Below are positions 7,419 to 16,004 of a stretch of 40,140 nt of DNA, piece by piece. The notes under the pieces are model-generated. The model had not been told where the DNA came from, ran no database searches, and saw only the letters and a list, made by a program, of their open reading frames with translations. Source of the stretch: CAJPQU01 sp052170475 (GTDB lineage: Bacteria; Bacillota; Negativicutes; Selenomonadales; Selenomonadaceae); the NCBI GenBank assembly GCA_052170475.1, contig JBQNAL010000016.1:1-40140 (forward strand), written 5' to 3'. Position numbers and translations under genes: made by a program. Position 1 is the first letter of the stretch, and each line of letters begins with the position of its first letter.

Positions 7419-8399
7419 TCATTTCGTCGCGGATTCCTTAAAGAATTTCTCCGCGCCGCCGTTCATCTTGATGGACATGCCCTTCATCGCGCCTTCCTTC
7501 GTGATCATCTTGCCCACTGCGTGCGCCGCCTGCAGGCGATCCAGCCCTCCAAAGAGCGCCTTGGTCACGTCGTAGCCTAAGCCCGCATCCAATTTGTCTG
7601 TGGCGATCAGGATGGCCATGACCGACACCGCAGGGACTTCTTCGTTGAAGCCCGCATAGGTGCCTGCGGGAATGGTCGTCTTCGTGTAGAAGGGGTACTT
7701 TTTGATCAAGGCGTCCGCTTTATCTGCCTCGACCGGGAGGAGGCGGATGGGATGCTGGGACGCGATGTCCTGAATCGCCGCCGTGGGGTAGCCCGCCGTG
7801 ACGAAGGCCGCGTCCACGTTGCCGTCCTTGAGGGCGCTCGCCGCTTCCCCAAACGAGAGGTACTGCACCTCGATGTCGCTATACGTCAGCCCGTACGCTT
7901 CCATGATCTGCCGGGCGTTCGCCTCCGTGCCGGAGCCGGCCGCGCCCACGGCGATCCGCTTTCCCTTGAAATCCGCCACCGATTTGATGCCGCTCTTTTC
8001 CAGCGTCAAAAATTGGCAGGTCTCCGGGTAGAGCGCCGCGATGCCTTGGAGATTCGAGACTTTCTTGTCCTTGAACATCTCCGTGCCGTTCGCCGCGTAG
8101 TAGGTGATGTCGTTCTGCACGATGGCCAGATCCACGGAGCCGTCCTTGAGCATGTTGATGTTCGCCACGGAAGCGCCGGTGCTCTGTGCGCTGGCGTTCA
8201 TGCCCGGGATCGCCTTGTTGAGAATTTCGGCCATCGCGCCGCCCAGCGGGTAGTAAGTGCCTGCCGTGCCGCCCGTAGCGATGTTCAGGAACTTCTTGCC
8301 CCCCGCCTTTTCTCCGTCGCCGCAACCGGTGAGGAGCGCCGTCATCAGCGCCATCAGCACACAAAAAAGCGCGAATTGCCTCCCTTTTCCCATCTTCAT
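7419..8399 (-). CDS. TAXI-family TRAP transporter solute-binding lipoprotein
   Basis: 326 residues beginning with a lipoprotein signal (LMALMTALLTGC, lipobox Leu-Thr-Gly-Cys with Cys at about residue 26). The mature protein opens with FLNIATGGTAGTYYPLGGAMAEILN, the strongly conserved ligand-binding start of the TAXI (TRAP-associated extracytoplasmic immunogenic) family, and carries the family segments ASVANINMLKDGSVDLAIVQND and KRIAVGAAGSGTEANARQIM. It delivers the solute to the fused permease encoded downstream. The start at 8399 has AGGGGG upstream, and a sigma-A promoter lies 40-70 bp further upstream. Ligands of characterised TAXI proteins are mostly small carboxylates; none can be assigned here. 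Confidence 0.93.
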   Translation of the reverse strand: MKMGKGRQFALFCVLMALMTALLTGCGDGEKAGGKKFLNIATGGTAGTYYPLGGAMAEILNKAIPGMNASAQSTGASVANINMLKDGSVDLAIVQNDITYYAANGTEMFKDKKVSNLQGIAALYPETCQFLTLEKSGIKSVADFKGKRIAVGAAGSGTEANARQIMEAYGLTYSDIEVQYLSFGEAASALKDGNVDAAFVTAGYPTAAIQDIASQHPIRLLPVEADKADALIKKYPFYTKTTIPAGTYAGFNEEVPAVSVMAILIATDKLDAGLGYDVTKALFGGLDRLQAAHAVGKMITKEGAMKGMSIKMNGGAEKFFKESATK

Positions 8400-8441
8400 A
8401 CGAAATTCCCCCTTAACAAAACGTGATCACTCATATATGAG

Positions 8442-8471
8442 ATTATAGCATATCTTCTATGCAAAAGTCTA
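8442..8471 (-). promoter_or_regulatory. Promoter of the TAXI-TRAP-guaD operon
   Basis: Minus-strand -10 box TATAAT (complement of 8442-8447), 18-bp spacer, weak -35 TAGACT (complement of 8466-8471). The start site would be around 8435, giving a ~35-nt leader before the receptor ATG. Confidence 0.6.
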
Positions 8472-8580
8472 CTACTTAATTCGGGATGGAATTTTTTTGA
8501 AGCGTTTTCACCGCTTTTGCGACATCGGCGGGGGTTGATGTCGAGCGGGAACGTACGTCCATTTTAGGCGGCGCTGGCCG

Positions 8581-9384
8581 TCAGCGTTTCTTCAGCAAGG
8601 CTTCGATCTCTTCCAAGTGCTTTCGGATCTTTGCTTCTCGTTCCTCGTCGCTGCCGTCTTCGGGCAGTGCCGTTTCCCCCGCAGCGGCGGCCTGTTCTTG
8701 TTTGACCGCTTCGGCAATGGAGGAGACGGCCTCCACCACGATCCCCACCATGACATTGAGGAGCGTGACGGCGGTCAGAAGGATGAACGTCAAAAAGTAG
8801 ATCCAGGCATGGGGGTGTATTTCCATGATCGGTCTCGCCACGGCTGTCGCCCAGGATTCAAAGGTCATCACTTGGAACAGGGTAAACATGGAGGCGCCGA
8901 TGTCCCCGAAGAGTTCCGGGAACGCATCGCCATACATCGTGCTGCCAAAGACGGCAAAAATATAAAACACGATGAAGAGCAAGAGCAGCGCCCATGTCAT
9001 GCTCGGGATGGCCTTCAACATGGACGATACCAAGATCTGAAGCTCCGGAAATTCGGCCAACGCCTTCAAGAGTCGGAAGATACGGAAGGCGCGCAGAACC
9101 GAGATGCTCGAAGACATGAAGAGGATGGAGCTGAGGACGATGACGAAATCAAAAATATTCCAACCGTCCGACCAAAACTTCCGTCGCTCAACCAAGAGCT
9201 TGGCGACCAACTCGATGGTAAAAATCCCCAAGCAGGCTTTGTCAATTGATTCCAAAAGGGATATTTCGTCGCCTGACAGGGTTCGATTCGTCAACAGCCC
9301 CAATACGGCGGCATTGAGGAGGATGACAACGGTGATGATCTTTTGCGTATGCTTCCACTGAAGCGCTTTTTCCAGTATGTCCAT
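8581..9384 (-). CDS. Voltage-gated sodium channel, BacNav/NaChBac type
   Basis: 267 residues with six transmembrane helices and a pore loop. S1 is at about 15-32 and S2-S3 at about 50-90. S4 carries positive charges every third residue (Arg98, Arg101, Arg104, Lys107 in SVLRAFRIFRLLKALAEF). S5 is at about 128-150, the pore loop contains the selectivity filter Thr174-Phe-Glu-Ser-Trp-Ala-Thr180, and S6 is at about 195-220. A charged C-terminal helix (EREAKIRKHLEEIEALLKKR) fits the four-helix coiled-coil bundle of tetrameric BacNav channels. The filter is TFESWAT, against TLESWAS in NaChBac; Glu-Ser-Trp predicts Na+ selectivity. The gene is monocistronic. Its role (motility, pH or Na+ homeostasis) is unknown. 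Confidence 0.9.
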   Translation of the reverse strand: MDILEKALQWKHTQKIITVVILLNAAVLGLLTNRTLSGDEISLLESIDKACLGIFTIELVAKLLVERRKFWSDGWNIFDFVIVLSSILFMSSSISVLRAFRIFRLLKALAEFPELQILVSSMLKAIPSMTWALLLLFIVFYIFAVFGSTMYGDAFPELFGDIGASMFTLFQVMTFESWATAVARPIMEIHPHAWIYFLTFILLTAVTLLNVMVGIVVEAVSSIAEAVKQEQAAAAGETALPEDGSDEEREAKIRKHLEEIEALLKKR

Positions 9385-9405
9385 GATATATTCCTTTCCC
9401 CCGCT

Positions 9406-9493
9406 GGTGTCGGCGGCACCAACAGGGAGAAAAACTACGGTGCAGCCAAAGCGGTTATCCCTCCTATTTTCTCACAGAGACACGAAATGTCAA
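9406..9493 (-). promoter_or_regulatory. Upstream region of the channel gene
   Basis: A minus-strand TTGACA lies at the complement of 9488-9493, with only a poor A-rich -10 candidate 17 bp downstream. A short hairpin (TGGTG/CACCA, 9406-9424) stands just before the GGGGGAAAGGA ribosome site of the channel gene and could affect its translation. The call is tentative. Confidence 0.3.
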
Positions 9494-9564
9494 CCGAACG
9501 GGTATAAAAGTTGGACATAAGGTGCGAAAGTTTGTCATAGGGGATGAGGGAAAACGGCACAGGA

Positions 9565-9593
9565 TTGCTTTTTTTGCGGTTTTTGTATATTAT
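9565..9593 (+). promoter_or_regulatory. Promoter of the unrecognised 322-residue gene
   Basis: TTGCTT at 9565-9570, 17-bp spacer, TATTAT at 9588-9593. The expected start is near 9600, giving a leader of about 85 nt before the GTG codon at 9686. Confidence 0.6.
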
Positions 9594-9685
9594 ACATTGA
9601 AAGGAACCGCTGGCGTCTGTTGTCCCATTTTCGTAGATGGTGGGCGTTTTCTGGATGAAGTGGAGGAAACAGGGAGGTACAGGAC

Positions 9686-10654
9686 GTGTTAGAAGGAATT
9701 GGAAGGATCCATGAGTATCTGCGGCGGAGCAATTTGCAGAAGATGGCGACGCAAAAAATCGCGACGGGGGCGACGGTTGACCTGAATCGGTCGCAGGGGA
9801 AAAGTTCTTTTGCCATGCCGGCGACGGTTTCGACGACGGGGACGAAGCAAAAGACGTCTGTGGATCAGATGCGGATGGCGGCGATCCGACAGAAGATGAA
9901 AAATGGCGACAAGCTGTCGGGCGACGATATGAAGTATTTGAAGGAAAACGATGTGGCGCTCTATCGAAAGGCGCGGGTCATTGAGTCGGCGCGGGAGGAA
10001 TTGGAGCGTGACTTGAAGCAGGCGCGGACGAAGGGTGAGGCGCGCTTGGCGATGGTGCGGGCGGCGATGAAGGTGTCGTCTGAGGCGGCGATGGCCGACG
10101 GGGGTGCTGGTGCGGGAGAGGTCGCGCCAACGGGCGGCGTCAATGCGCCAACGCCGGCGGGGGTGGAGACGGCGCCCGCGCAAGCGGGGGAGGCGGTATC
10201 GTCTGCGCCTGCGGCAAAGGAAAGCACGGCGGCAGACGCTCACTCCGTCGCGGGCAATGAGACGGCGGAACAAGAGGTAGAGGAGGCCATTGCCGCCGCC
10301 ATGGAGGCGGCTGAGGAAGTCATGGACGCCATGGGGCAGACGCAAGAGGCGAATCAGGACGCAACGCGCACCTTGCGCCAACTCTTGGACGGCGAGGCCG
10401 CCGACGGGGGCGATGGGTCCCTGCCGCCGACGGCGCTGCTCATCATTCGGGCGCTGCAAAAAACGTGGATGGCGCACATCCAGTCCGATGCCTATCAAGA
10501 GCTCCCCAATGATGAGAGGGATGAGGCGCGGGAAAAAGCGAGCGGCGGCCGCATTTCCAAAGCCATGCGGCGGGAGCGTCATCTGGCTGCGGCGGCTTCC
10601 TACCAACAGGCGGCCGAGATCGCGATCCATATGAGGGCAAAGACGGACGCCTAA
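9686..10654 (+). CDS. Hypothetical Ala/Glu-rich protein, family not recognised
   Basis: 322 residues starting at GTG 9686, with AGGGAGG about 9 bp upstream. There is no signal peptide or membrane helix, so it is probably cytoplasmic. Three regions are visible. The first is a basic N-terminal half (about 1-135) with a predicted helical stretch VDQMRMAAIRQKMKNGDKLSG. The second is a low-complexity Ala/Gly/Pro/Thr linker (about 138-195). The third is a strongly acidic helical region (EQEVEEAIAAAMEAAEEVMDAM) followed by a C-terminal helical domain (about 245-322). The linker composition and three-part layout resemble scaffold or adaptor proteins, but no function is claimed. The gene has its own promoter and terminator. 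Confidence 0.7.
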   Translation: MLEGIGRIHEYLRRSNLQKMATQKIATGATVDLNRSQGKSSFAMPATVSTTGTKQKTSVDQMRMAAIRQKMKNGDKLSGDDMKYLKENDVALYRKARVIESAREELERDLKQARTKGEARLAMVRAAMKVSSEAAMADGGAGAGEVAPTGGVNAPTPAGVETAPAQAGEAVSSAPAAKESTAADAHSVAGNETAEQEVEEAIAAAMEAAEEVMDAMGQTQEANQDATRTLRQLLDGEAADGGDGSLPPTALLIIRALQKTWMAHIQSDAYQELPNDERDEAREKASGGRISKAMRRERHLAAAASYQQAAEIAIHMRAKTDA

Positions 10655-10672
10655 ACAAGAATAGCGCGTAAG

Positions 10673-10747
10673 AAAAACACGGCCAACGGCGGCGCACCCA
10701 GAATTGGGCTACGGGAAGGGCGCCTTGCGGGACGGCGGTGTTTTTTT
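10673..10747 (+). terminator. Probable terminator of the 9686-10654 gene
   Basis: AAAAACAC at 10673-10680 pairs with GTGTTTTTTT at 10738-10747. The enclosed GC-rich segment can fold further (GGCGGCGC with GGCGCC, and CCCA with TGGG). The stem is long and imperfect, and the T-run is good. Confidence 0.5.
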
Positions 10748-10779
10748 GTTGGAAAAGCGCCGGCGCCGGAAGAAAAATT

Positions 10780-10799
10780 TTGTTATAATTTGTTATAAT
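10780..10799 (+). promoter_or_regulatory. Tandem -10 elements upstream of sbcD
   Basis: A perfect 10-bp direct repeat TTGTTATAAT occurs twice back to back, giving two TATAAT boxes (10784-10789 and 10794-10799) one helical turn apart. No clear -35 box is seen for either. The ribosome site GGAGGG and ATG follow within 40 bp. Confidence 0.5.
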
Positions 10800-10832
10800 G
10801 AAAAGAAAAGGCGCGCGAGCGGAGGGATCGAC

Positions 10833-11984
10833 ATGAAGTTTCTGCATGTGGCAGATCTGCACTTGGGAAAGGTGGTACATGGCTATTCCATGATCGAGGA
10901 GCAGCGCCACATTTTGACACAAATCTGGCGCACGGTGAAGGAACAGCACGTCGATGCAGTCCTCATCGCCGGGGACGTGTATGATCGTTCCGTGGCCAGC
11001 GAAGAGGCCGTCGCGCTCTTGGATGATTTTTTGGTGCAGCTCTCAGCGCTTTCGACGGCAGTATTTCTCATCAGCGGCAATCACGATTCGGGGGATCGGC
11101 TCAATTTCGGGCGACGCTTCTTTCGCCACCAAAACATCCATATCGCGGGCACCTACGAGCCGACGCTGGGCAAGGTAACGCTCGAGGACGAGGTGGGCGC
11201 GGTGCATGTGTATCTCTTGCCCTATGTGACGAAGGCAGCGATGCGCCACGCATGGCCGGAGGAGACGATGGACTCCTACGACGCAGCGATACGGGCGGCC
11301 ATTCTTCATGCTGAGGTGGACTTTTCGGCGCGCAACGTCCTCGTGGCGCACCAGTTCGTCGCCCACGGTGCGGCACGGCCGGAGGTGGGCGGCTCGGAGG
11401 TGATGGCGGCGAGCGTGGGGACGATTGAGGCCATCGAAAGCGGGGTCTTTGACGGCTTCGATTATGTGGCGCTGGGCCATATCCATCGCCCCCAGTGGAT
11501 CGGCCGGGAATCGGTGTGCTACGCTGGCTCGCCGCTCAAGTATTCCCTGCGGGAGGCGAAGGACAAAAAATCCATGGTGCTGGTGACGCTGGGAGAAAAG
11601 GGAACGCCGGTTCAGCCGGAGCGGATTCCCTTTTCGCCCCGGCGCGATCTGCGCCATGTCGAGGGTACCATGGCGGAGCTTCGGCAACAGGCGAAGAAAG
11701 ACGGTGACGCGGCAGAGGATTATCTGTATGTGACGCTGACGGACGAAATACCTGTCCTCGATGCCATGGACTTGGTGAAGCAGTTTTATCCCAACGCCAT
11801 GAAGGTGGAGTTTTCCTGTCGGGCGCAGCGCATTTTGGGCGAGGCGGCGGGGGAAGCGGGAGAGGAGAAGAGCTTTGCCGATTGGGTGACCGCGTTTTAC
11901 ACCCAAGAGGGAGGCGTGCCGCCCACGGAGGAAGAATGGGCGGTACTCACGGCGGCAGCGCAGGAAGCGGGGGTGATGGCATGA
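10833..11984 (+). CDS. sbcD: Exonuclease subunit SbcD (Mre11 family)
   Basis: 383 residues from the ATG at 10833 (GGAGGG upstream, MKFLHVADLHLGK start). It carries the metallophosphoesterase motifs of Mre11/SbcD: Asp8-x-His10 (ADLHLG), AGDVYDR, SGNHDSGDR and GHIHRPQW. With SbcC it forms the ATP-dependent nuclease that cuts DNA hairpins and protein-blocked ends, helping replication across palindromes and double-strand break repair. An alternative upstream start at 10704 lacks a ribosome site and would include the promoter. The stop overlaps the sbcC start (ATGA), so translation is coupled. Confidence 0.95.
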   Translation: MKFLHVADLHLGKVVHGYSMIEEQRHILTQIWRTVKEQHVDAVLIAGDVYDRSVASEEAVALLDDFLVQLSALSTAVFLISGNHDSGDRLNFGRRFFRHQNIHIAGTYEPTLGKVTLEDEVGAVHVYLLPYVTKAAMRHAWPEETMDSYDAAIRAAILHAEVDFSARNVLVAHQFVAHGAARPEVGGSEVMAASVGTIEAIESGVFDGFDYVALGHIHRPQWIGRESVCYAGSPLKYSLREAKDKKSMVLVTLGEKGTPVQPERIPFSPRRDLRHVEGTMAELRQQAKKDGDAAEDYLYVTLTDEIPVLDAMDLVKQFYPNAMKVEFSCRAQRILGEAAGEAGEEKSFADWVTAFYTQEGGVPPTEEEWAVLTAAAQEAGVMA

Positions 11985-14900
11985 AGCCGCTCTCCCTTTC
12001 CATGACGGCCTTTGGCACCTATAAGGACACGACGGTCATTGATTTCACCGCCTTGGGCGGCGAGGGGATTTTCCTCATCACCGGCTCTACCGGCGCGGGG
12101 AAGACCACCCTCTTTGACGCGATATGCTACGCGCTCTTCGGGCGGACGAGCAGCCAGCGCCGGGAGGCGAAAATGCTGGCCAGTGATTTTGCTGACAAAA
12201 AGACGAGCCCGAAAGTGGAGCTGACGTTTCAGCATCGGGGCGAGATCTACACCATCTCCCGCGAGCAGCCCTACATTCGCCACCGCGATGGCACGGTGGA
12301 GATGGCGAATGTCAAGGCGGCGCTGTATTTTCCCGACGGGCGGCTCATCGATAAACCTACGGCGGTCACCCGGGCGGTGGAGGAGGAGATTCTCCATCTC
12401 ACCTACGAGCAGTTCAAGCAGGTGGTCATGATCGCGCAGGGGGAATTTCGGGCGCTTTTAGAAGCGGATACGGAGCAGAGGTCGATCCTCTTGCAGAAGA
12501 TTTTCCAAACGGAGAGTTATCGGCGCTTGGCGGATCGCTTGAAAGAGAAGGCGGATGAAGCGAAGGAAGCGGCGAAGGAGAGCGCGCGGCGCATCGCGCA
12601 GTCCTTTGGCGAGGCGAAGGCCGCGCCGGAGAGCGATCTTTCGGCGGAGCTCGTCGCGCTGCAAGAAAAGTACGCAGCTTCGGGCGCGGTTGATTCCATC
12701 GAAGAGATGAGGGCGATCCTAGCGAAGCTGACGGAGGACGACGACGCCCGCGAACGGACGGCGGCGGCGGCCATCGCGGCGGCGGAGGCGGCGACGCAGG
12801 CCATGGCCGCCTCCCTCAGCCAAGCCGAAAGCATGAACGAGCGCCTAAAGGAGCGGGACGCGCTCCGGCAAAAGGCGGCGGCGCTTTCGGCGGCCTCCGC
12901 CGCGATGGAAGAAAAGCGTGCCGCCTTGGCGATGGCAGTGAAGGCGGTGCGCTTCGTGGGGGCGCAGTACGAAAGCTGGCGAAAGGAAAAAGCGGCGGCG
13001 ATCTCGGCAGAGGAGAAGCGAAAGGAACAGGAGGCGCGGCTCGCTGCCGCGGTGGTGGGGCACGAAAAGGCGCAAGCCTTAGCAGAAAAGGCCGCCAAGG
13101 ATCGTCCTGCGATCGAAAGAGCCGAAAAAGAAGCGGCGGCGATGAAGGAGCAGGAATCTCTCTACGGCGCTCGGGCAGCGCATCAAGCGGCGCTGGAAAA
13201 GGCGCAGCAAGAGATGCGTGCCTCGGGGGAAAAGCAACGTGCCGTGGCAGAGGCGAGGAAAGCGGTGCGGGATCAGATCGCGGAGGGGGAGGCACAGCTT
13301 TCCCAGTTGTCATCGCTTCGGGAGCAGCGCGCGGTGCTGCGCGCCAAGGCGGAGCGCGGGGACGAAGACCATCGCAGCGCAAGGCGATTGACCGAGGAGG
13401 AGATTCCCGCCTGTCGGGCGGCGATCGCGGCTTGGCAGGAGAAGAAGAATGCCTGCGCTGCCGCCCAGACCGCTTTCGATGCGGTACGCGCCGCCCATGA
13501 CGAGATGGAGCGGCGCTTTGAGAACAGCCGCGCCGGGATGTTGGCGGAAAAGCTCACCGACGGAACGCCTTGTCCCGTGTGCGGGGCGCTCCATCATCCA
13601 CGCCCCGCTGCCCTGATGGCGGACAGCCTTCGGGAAGCCGATTGGGAAAAGGCCAAGGCAGAGCTCGAAGCGGCGCGTCGGAAAAAGGACGAGGCCGTGC
13701 GCGCCGCGCAGGAGGCGCGGAGCATTTGCGAGACGTTAGCGGATAAATTGCGGCAGGATATGGGTGCGTTTTTAGACAGGCTTCGGGGACAAGGTGCAGC
13801 ACCTTTGGTGTCGTATCGGGGCAGCGCCAAAGAAGAGAGCTCTTTGGAAGCGTTGTTTTCCCTCGTGGCGGCGGCACAGACGTGGCTGCAGACGGAGCGG
13901 GCGTCCATCCGGCGGGAGGAAGAGGCGTGCGAGGCCGCGCTGGCGTCGCTCCAACGGGAAGAGAAAGCGGTGCAGGTGGCACGGGAACGCCAAAAGGAAC
14001 TGGAGGAAGAGGAGCGGAAAACGACGGCTGACCGTTTGGCCGCCGTGGCAGCCGAGGCGGCGGCGAAGGCTTCGCTGGAGGCGCTGCCAAATCTCCCTTA
14101 CGATTCGTTGGAGAGCGCCCAGAACGCCCGAGAGGAAAAAGAGCAGGCGGCGAAGGCGCGGCGCGACGCCATGGAACGTGCCGAAAGAGACGCGCGGGAG
14201 GCGGAGCATCGCCGGATCGAAGCGGAGGCCAAGCGCGACGAAGCCATAGCGCAGGCGAAGGCGCAGGAAAAAACGGCGAGGGAAAGCGAGGCGGCGTTTC
14301 GTGCCGCCCTTGGGGCGCAGGGCTTTACCGAGGAGACCTTTGCGGCGCACTATACGGATGAGGGGGACATCGCCGCCCGCAGGCAGGCGGTGGATGATCA
14401 TGACCGCGCCGTCACGGAAACGAAGAGCCAGCTTGCCATCTTAGAACGTCAGACGAAAGACGCTGTTTTTGCGGAGGTGGACGCCCTTTCGGCCAAGCTG
14501 CAAGAAAAGCAGCAGACCTTGGCGAAGGCGCGGCAAGCGCACAGCGCGGTTTACAGCCGCCGCGAGCAAAACCGTGCCGCCGCCGAACGGATCCGAGGGG
14601 CGGGGGCGGAAAATCAAGAGCGCCGCCACCGGGCAGCACTCCTGCAAAACGTCTACGAGAGAATCAGTGGGAAAACTGTCGGCCATCGAACGAGCCTTGA
14701 AGAATATGTACAATCCGCGGGGTTTGCCCGCATCGTCCAAGCGGCGGACGTTCGCTTAGGGGACATGACGGGCGGGCGCTTCTCCCTCCTGCCCCACGAA
14801 GCCCAAGCGGAGGACGATAAGCGGAAAAAACACGGCCTCGCCCTAGATGTCTTGGATCGCTACACCGGCCGCCGGCGTTCCGTCAGAACCCTGTCCGGCG

Positions 14901-15187
14901 GCGAGAGCTTTATGGCCTCTTTGGCGCTTGCGCTCGGACTCTCCGATACCGTGACGGAGAATGCGGGCGGCGTCGTCATTGAGACGCTCTTCATCGACGA
15001 AGGCTTCGGCACCCTCGACCCCGAGGCTTTGGAAAGCGCGATTGGGATGCTGCAGGGGCTTACGGCGCATGGGAAGCTCATCGGGCTCATCAGCCATCGG
15101 GAAGAGCTGAAACAGGCGCTCTCCCGTCAGATCATTGTAGAAAAATCGAGCCGCGGCAGCCGCGTGCGGGTGGAAACGGAGGGATAG
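11981..15187 (+). CDS. sbcC: Exonuclease subunit SbcC (Rad50-like SMC ATPase)
   Basis: 1068 residues. Walker A is GSTGAGKTT at about 35-43. Long Ala/Glu/Lys-rich coiled coils run from about 180 to 520 and 550 to 900. The zinc hook is Cys531-Pro-Val-Cys534 at the apex. The ABC signature is LSGGE at 971-975, and Walker B is LFIDE at 1003-1007 followed by GFGTLDPE. The start overlaps the sbcD stop by 4 bp. The protein is the ATPase/tether half of the SbcCD nuclease. Length and motif order are normal for the family. Confidence 0.96.
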   Translation: MKPLSLSMTAFGTYKDTTVIDFTALGGEGIFLITGSTGAGKTTLFDAICYALFGRTSSQRREAKMLASDFADKKTSPKVELTFQHRGEIYTISREQPYIRHRDGTVEMANVKAALYFPDGRLIDKPTAVTRAVEEEILHLTYEQFKQVVMIAQGEFRALLEADTEQRSILLQKIFQTESYRRLADRLKEKADEAKEAAKESARRIAQSFGEAKAAPESDLSAELVALQEKYAASGAVDSIEEMRAILAKLTEDDDARERTAAAAIAAAEAATQAMAASLSQAESMNERLKERDALRQKAAALSAASAAMEEKRAALAMAVKAVRFVGAQYESWRKEKAAAISAEEKRKEQEARLAAAVVGHEKAQALAEKAAKDRPAIERAEKEAAAMKEQESLYGARAAHQAALEKAQQEMRASGEKQRAVAEARKAVRDQIAEGEAQLSQLSSLREQRAVLRAKAERGDEDHRSARRLTEEEIPACRAAIAAWQEKKNACAAAQTAFDAVRAAHDEMERRFENSRAGMLAEKLTDGTPCPVCGALHHPRPAALMADSLREADWEKAKAELEAARRKKDEAVRAAQEARSICETLADKLRQDMGAFLDRLRGQGAAPLVSYRGSAKEESSLEALFSLVAAAQTWLQTERASIRREEEACEAALASLQREEKAVQVARERQKELEEEERKTTADRLAAVAAEAAAKASLEALPNLPYDSLESAQNAREEKEQAAKARRDAMERAERDAREAEHRRIEAEAKRDEAIAQAKAQEKTARESEAAFRAALGAQGFTEETFAAHYTDEGDIAARRQAVDDHDRAVTETKSQLAILERQTKDAVFAEVDALSAKLQEKQQTLAKARQAHSAVYSRREQNRAAAERIRGAGAENQERRHRAALLQNVYERISGKTVGHRTSLEEYVQSAGFARIVQAADVRLGDMTGGRFSLLPHEAQAEDDKRKKHGLALDVLDRYTGRRRSVRTLSGGESFMASLALALGLSDTVTENAGGVVIETLFIDEGFGTLDPEALESAIGMLQGLTAHGKLIGLISHREELKQALSRQIIVEKSSRGSRVRVETEG

Positions 15188-15275
15188 TGCACGACGCCGC
15201 GATCGGACGGGGGAATGGCGCTTCCCGCCGTATATGGGCATGTTTGGAGAGAAAAGAGAGCGAGGAGGGGTTATC

Positions 15276-15881
15276 ATGCGCTGGCATTGCGAGGACTGTC
15301 CCACGCACGCCTGCTACACGAAGGGCGTCAACTGCACCGGTGTGGAGCGGGCGGAGCTGGCAGCCGCCTACACGCCTGAGGAGCAGCGGATCATGGAGGC
15401 GGCGGCTTACGTCGAAGGTACGTTTTACAGTGACATCACGCGCCTTGAGGAGACGGCGGAATTTGCCCGGCGGATGGGCTACACGAAATTGGGCATGGCC
15501 TTTTGCATCGGTCTTTCCGCCGAGGCGTCCTATATCGCCCGCTACTATGAAAAGGTGGGATTTACCTTTTTCAGCGCGTGCTGTAAAACCGGCAGCGTGC
15601 CCAAAAAAGTCTTTGATCTCAAGCAGGTGAAGCCGGAACTGGAACACGAGGCCATGTGCAATCCAAAAGCGCAGGCTCGATTTTTGGCGGAGCAGGGGAC
15701 GGAGCTGTTCCTCTCCTGCGGTCTTTGTGTGGGGCATGACGCGCTCTTCAACATGAGCTGCCCCGGCCCTGTCACCACCTTGGCGGTGAAGGATCGTCTC
15801 TTGGGACATAATCCCTTGGCCGCCGTCTACTCGCGCTATTGGAAGCGGAAGTTGGGCATTCAGGCGGAGGGAGAAGTTTGA
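15276..15881 (+). CDS. DUF1847 Cys-rich, probably metal-binding protein
   Basis: 201 residues starting at ATG 15276 behind GAGGAGGGG. The N-terminus is a Cys cluster (CEDCPTHACYTKGVNCTG), and further cysteines occur at FSACCKTGS, HEAMCNPKAQ, FLSCGLCVGHD and MSCPGP. This distribution is typical of DUF1847, found in anaerobes and thought to bind metal or an Fe-S cluster. No enzymatic role is known. It lies 88 bp after sbcC on the same strand with no terminator between, so cotranscription is possible. A bidirectional terminator follows. Confidence 0.8.
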   Translation: MRWHCEDCPTHACYTKGVNCTGVERAELAAAYTPEEQRIMEAAAYVEGTFYSDITRLEETAEFARRMGYTKLGMAFCIGLSAEASYIARYYEKVGFTFFSACCKTGSVPKKVFDLKQVKPELEHEAMCNPKAQARFLAEQGTELFLSCGLCVGHDALFNMSCPGPVTTLAVKDRLLGHNPLAAVYSRYWKRKLGIQAEGEV

Positions 15882-15933
15882 GGCGGGCTCTCTTCGGAGA
15901 GGCTCCGTGGCGTACTTTGACGATAAGGGCATC

Positions 15934-15995
15934 AAAAAAGGCTGCGCCGATGCGCGCGATACCATGTTGTATCGCGGCACGGTGCAGCCTTTTTT
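15934..15995. terminator. Bidirectional terminator between convergent genes
   Basis: AAAAAAGGCTGC (15934-15945) pairs with GCAGCCTTTTTT (15984-15995), with an inner stem GCGATAC/GTATCGC. A T-run is present on both strands. It serves the DUF1847 gene and the minus-strand gene ending at 16005. Confidence 0.9.
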
Positions 15996-16004
15996 GGGCG
16001 CGGA

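Noticed and set aside
8520..8543. Inverted repeat CGACATC/GATGTCG after the channel gene
   Set aside because: No T-run on either side and a weak stem; not supported as a terminator.
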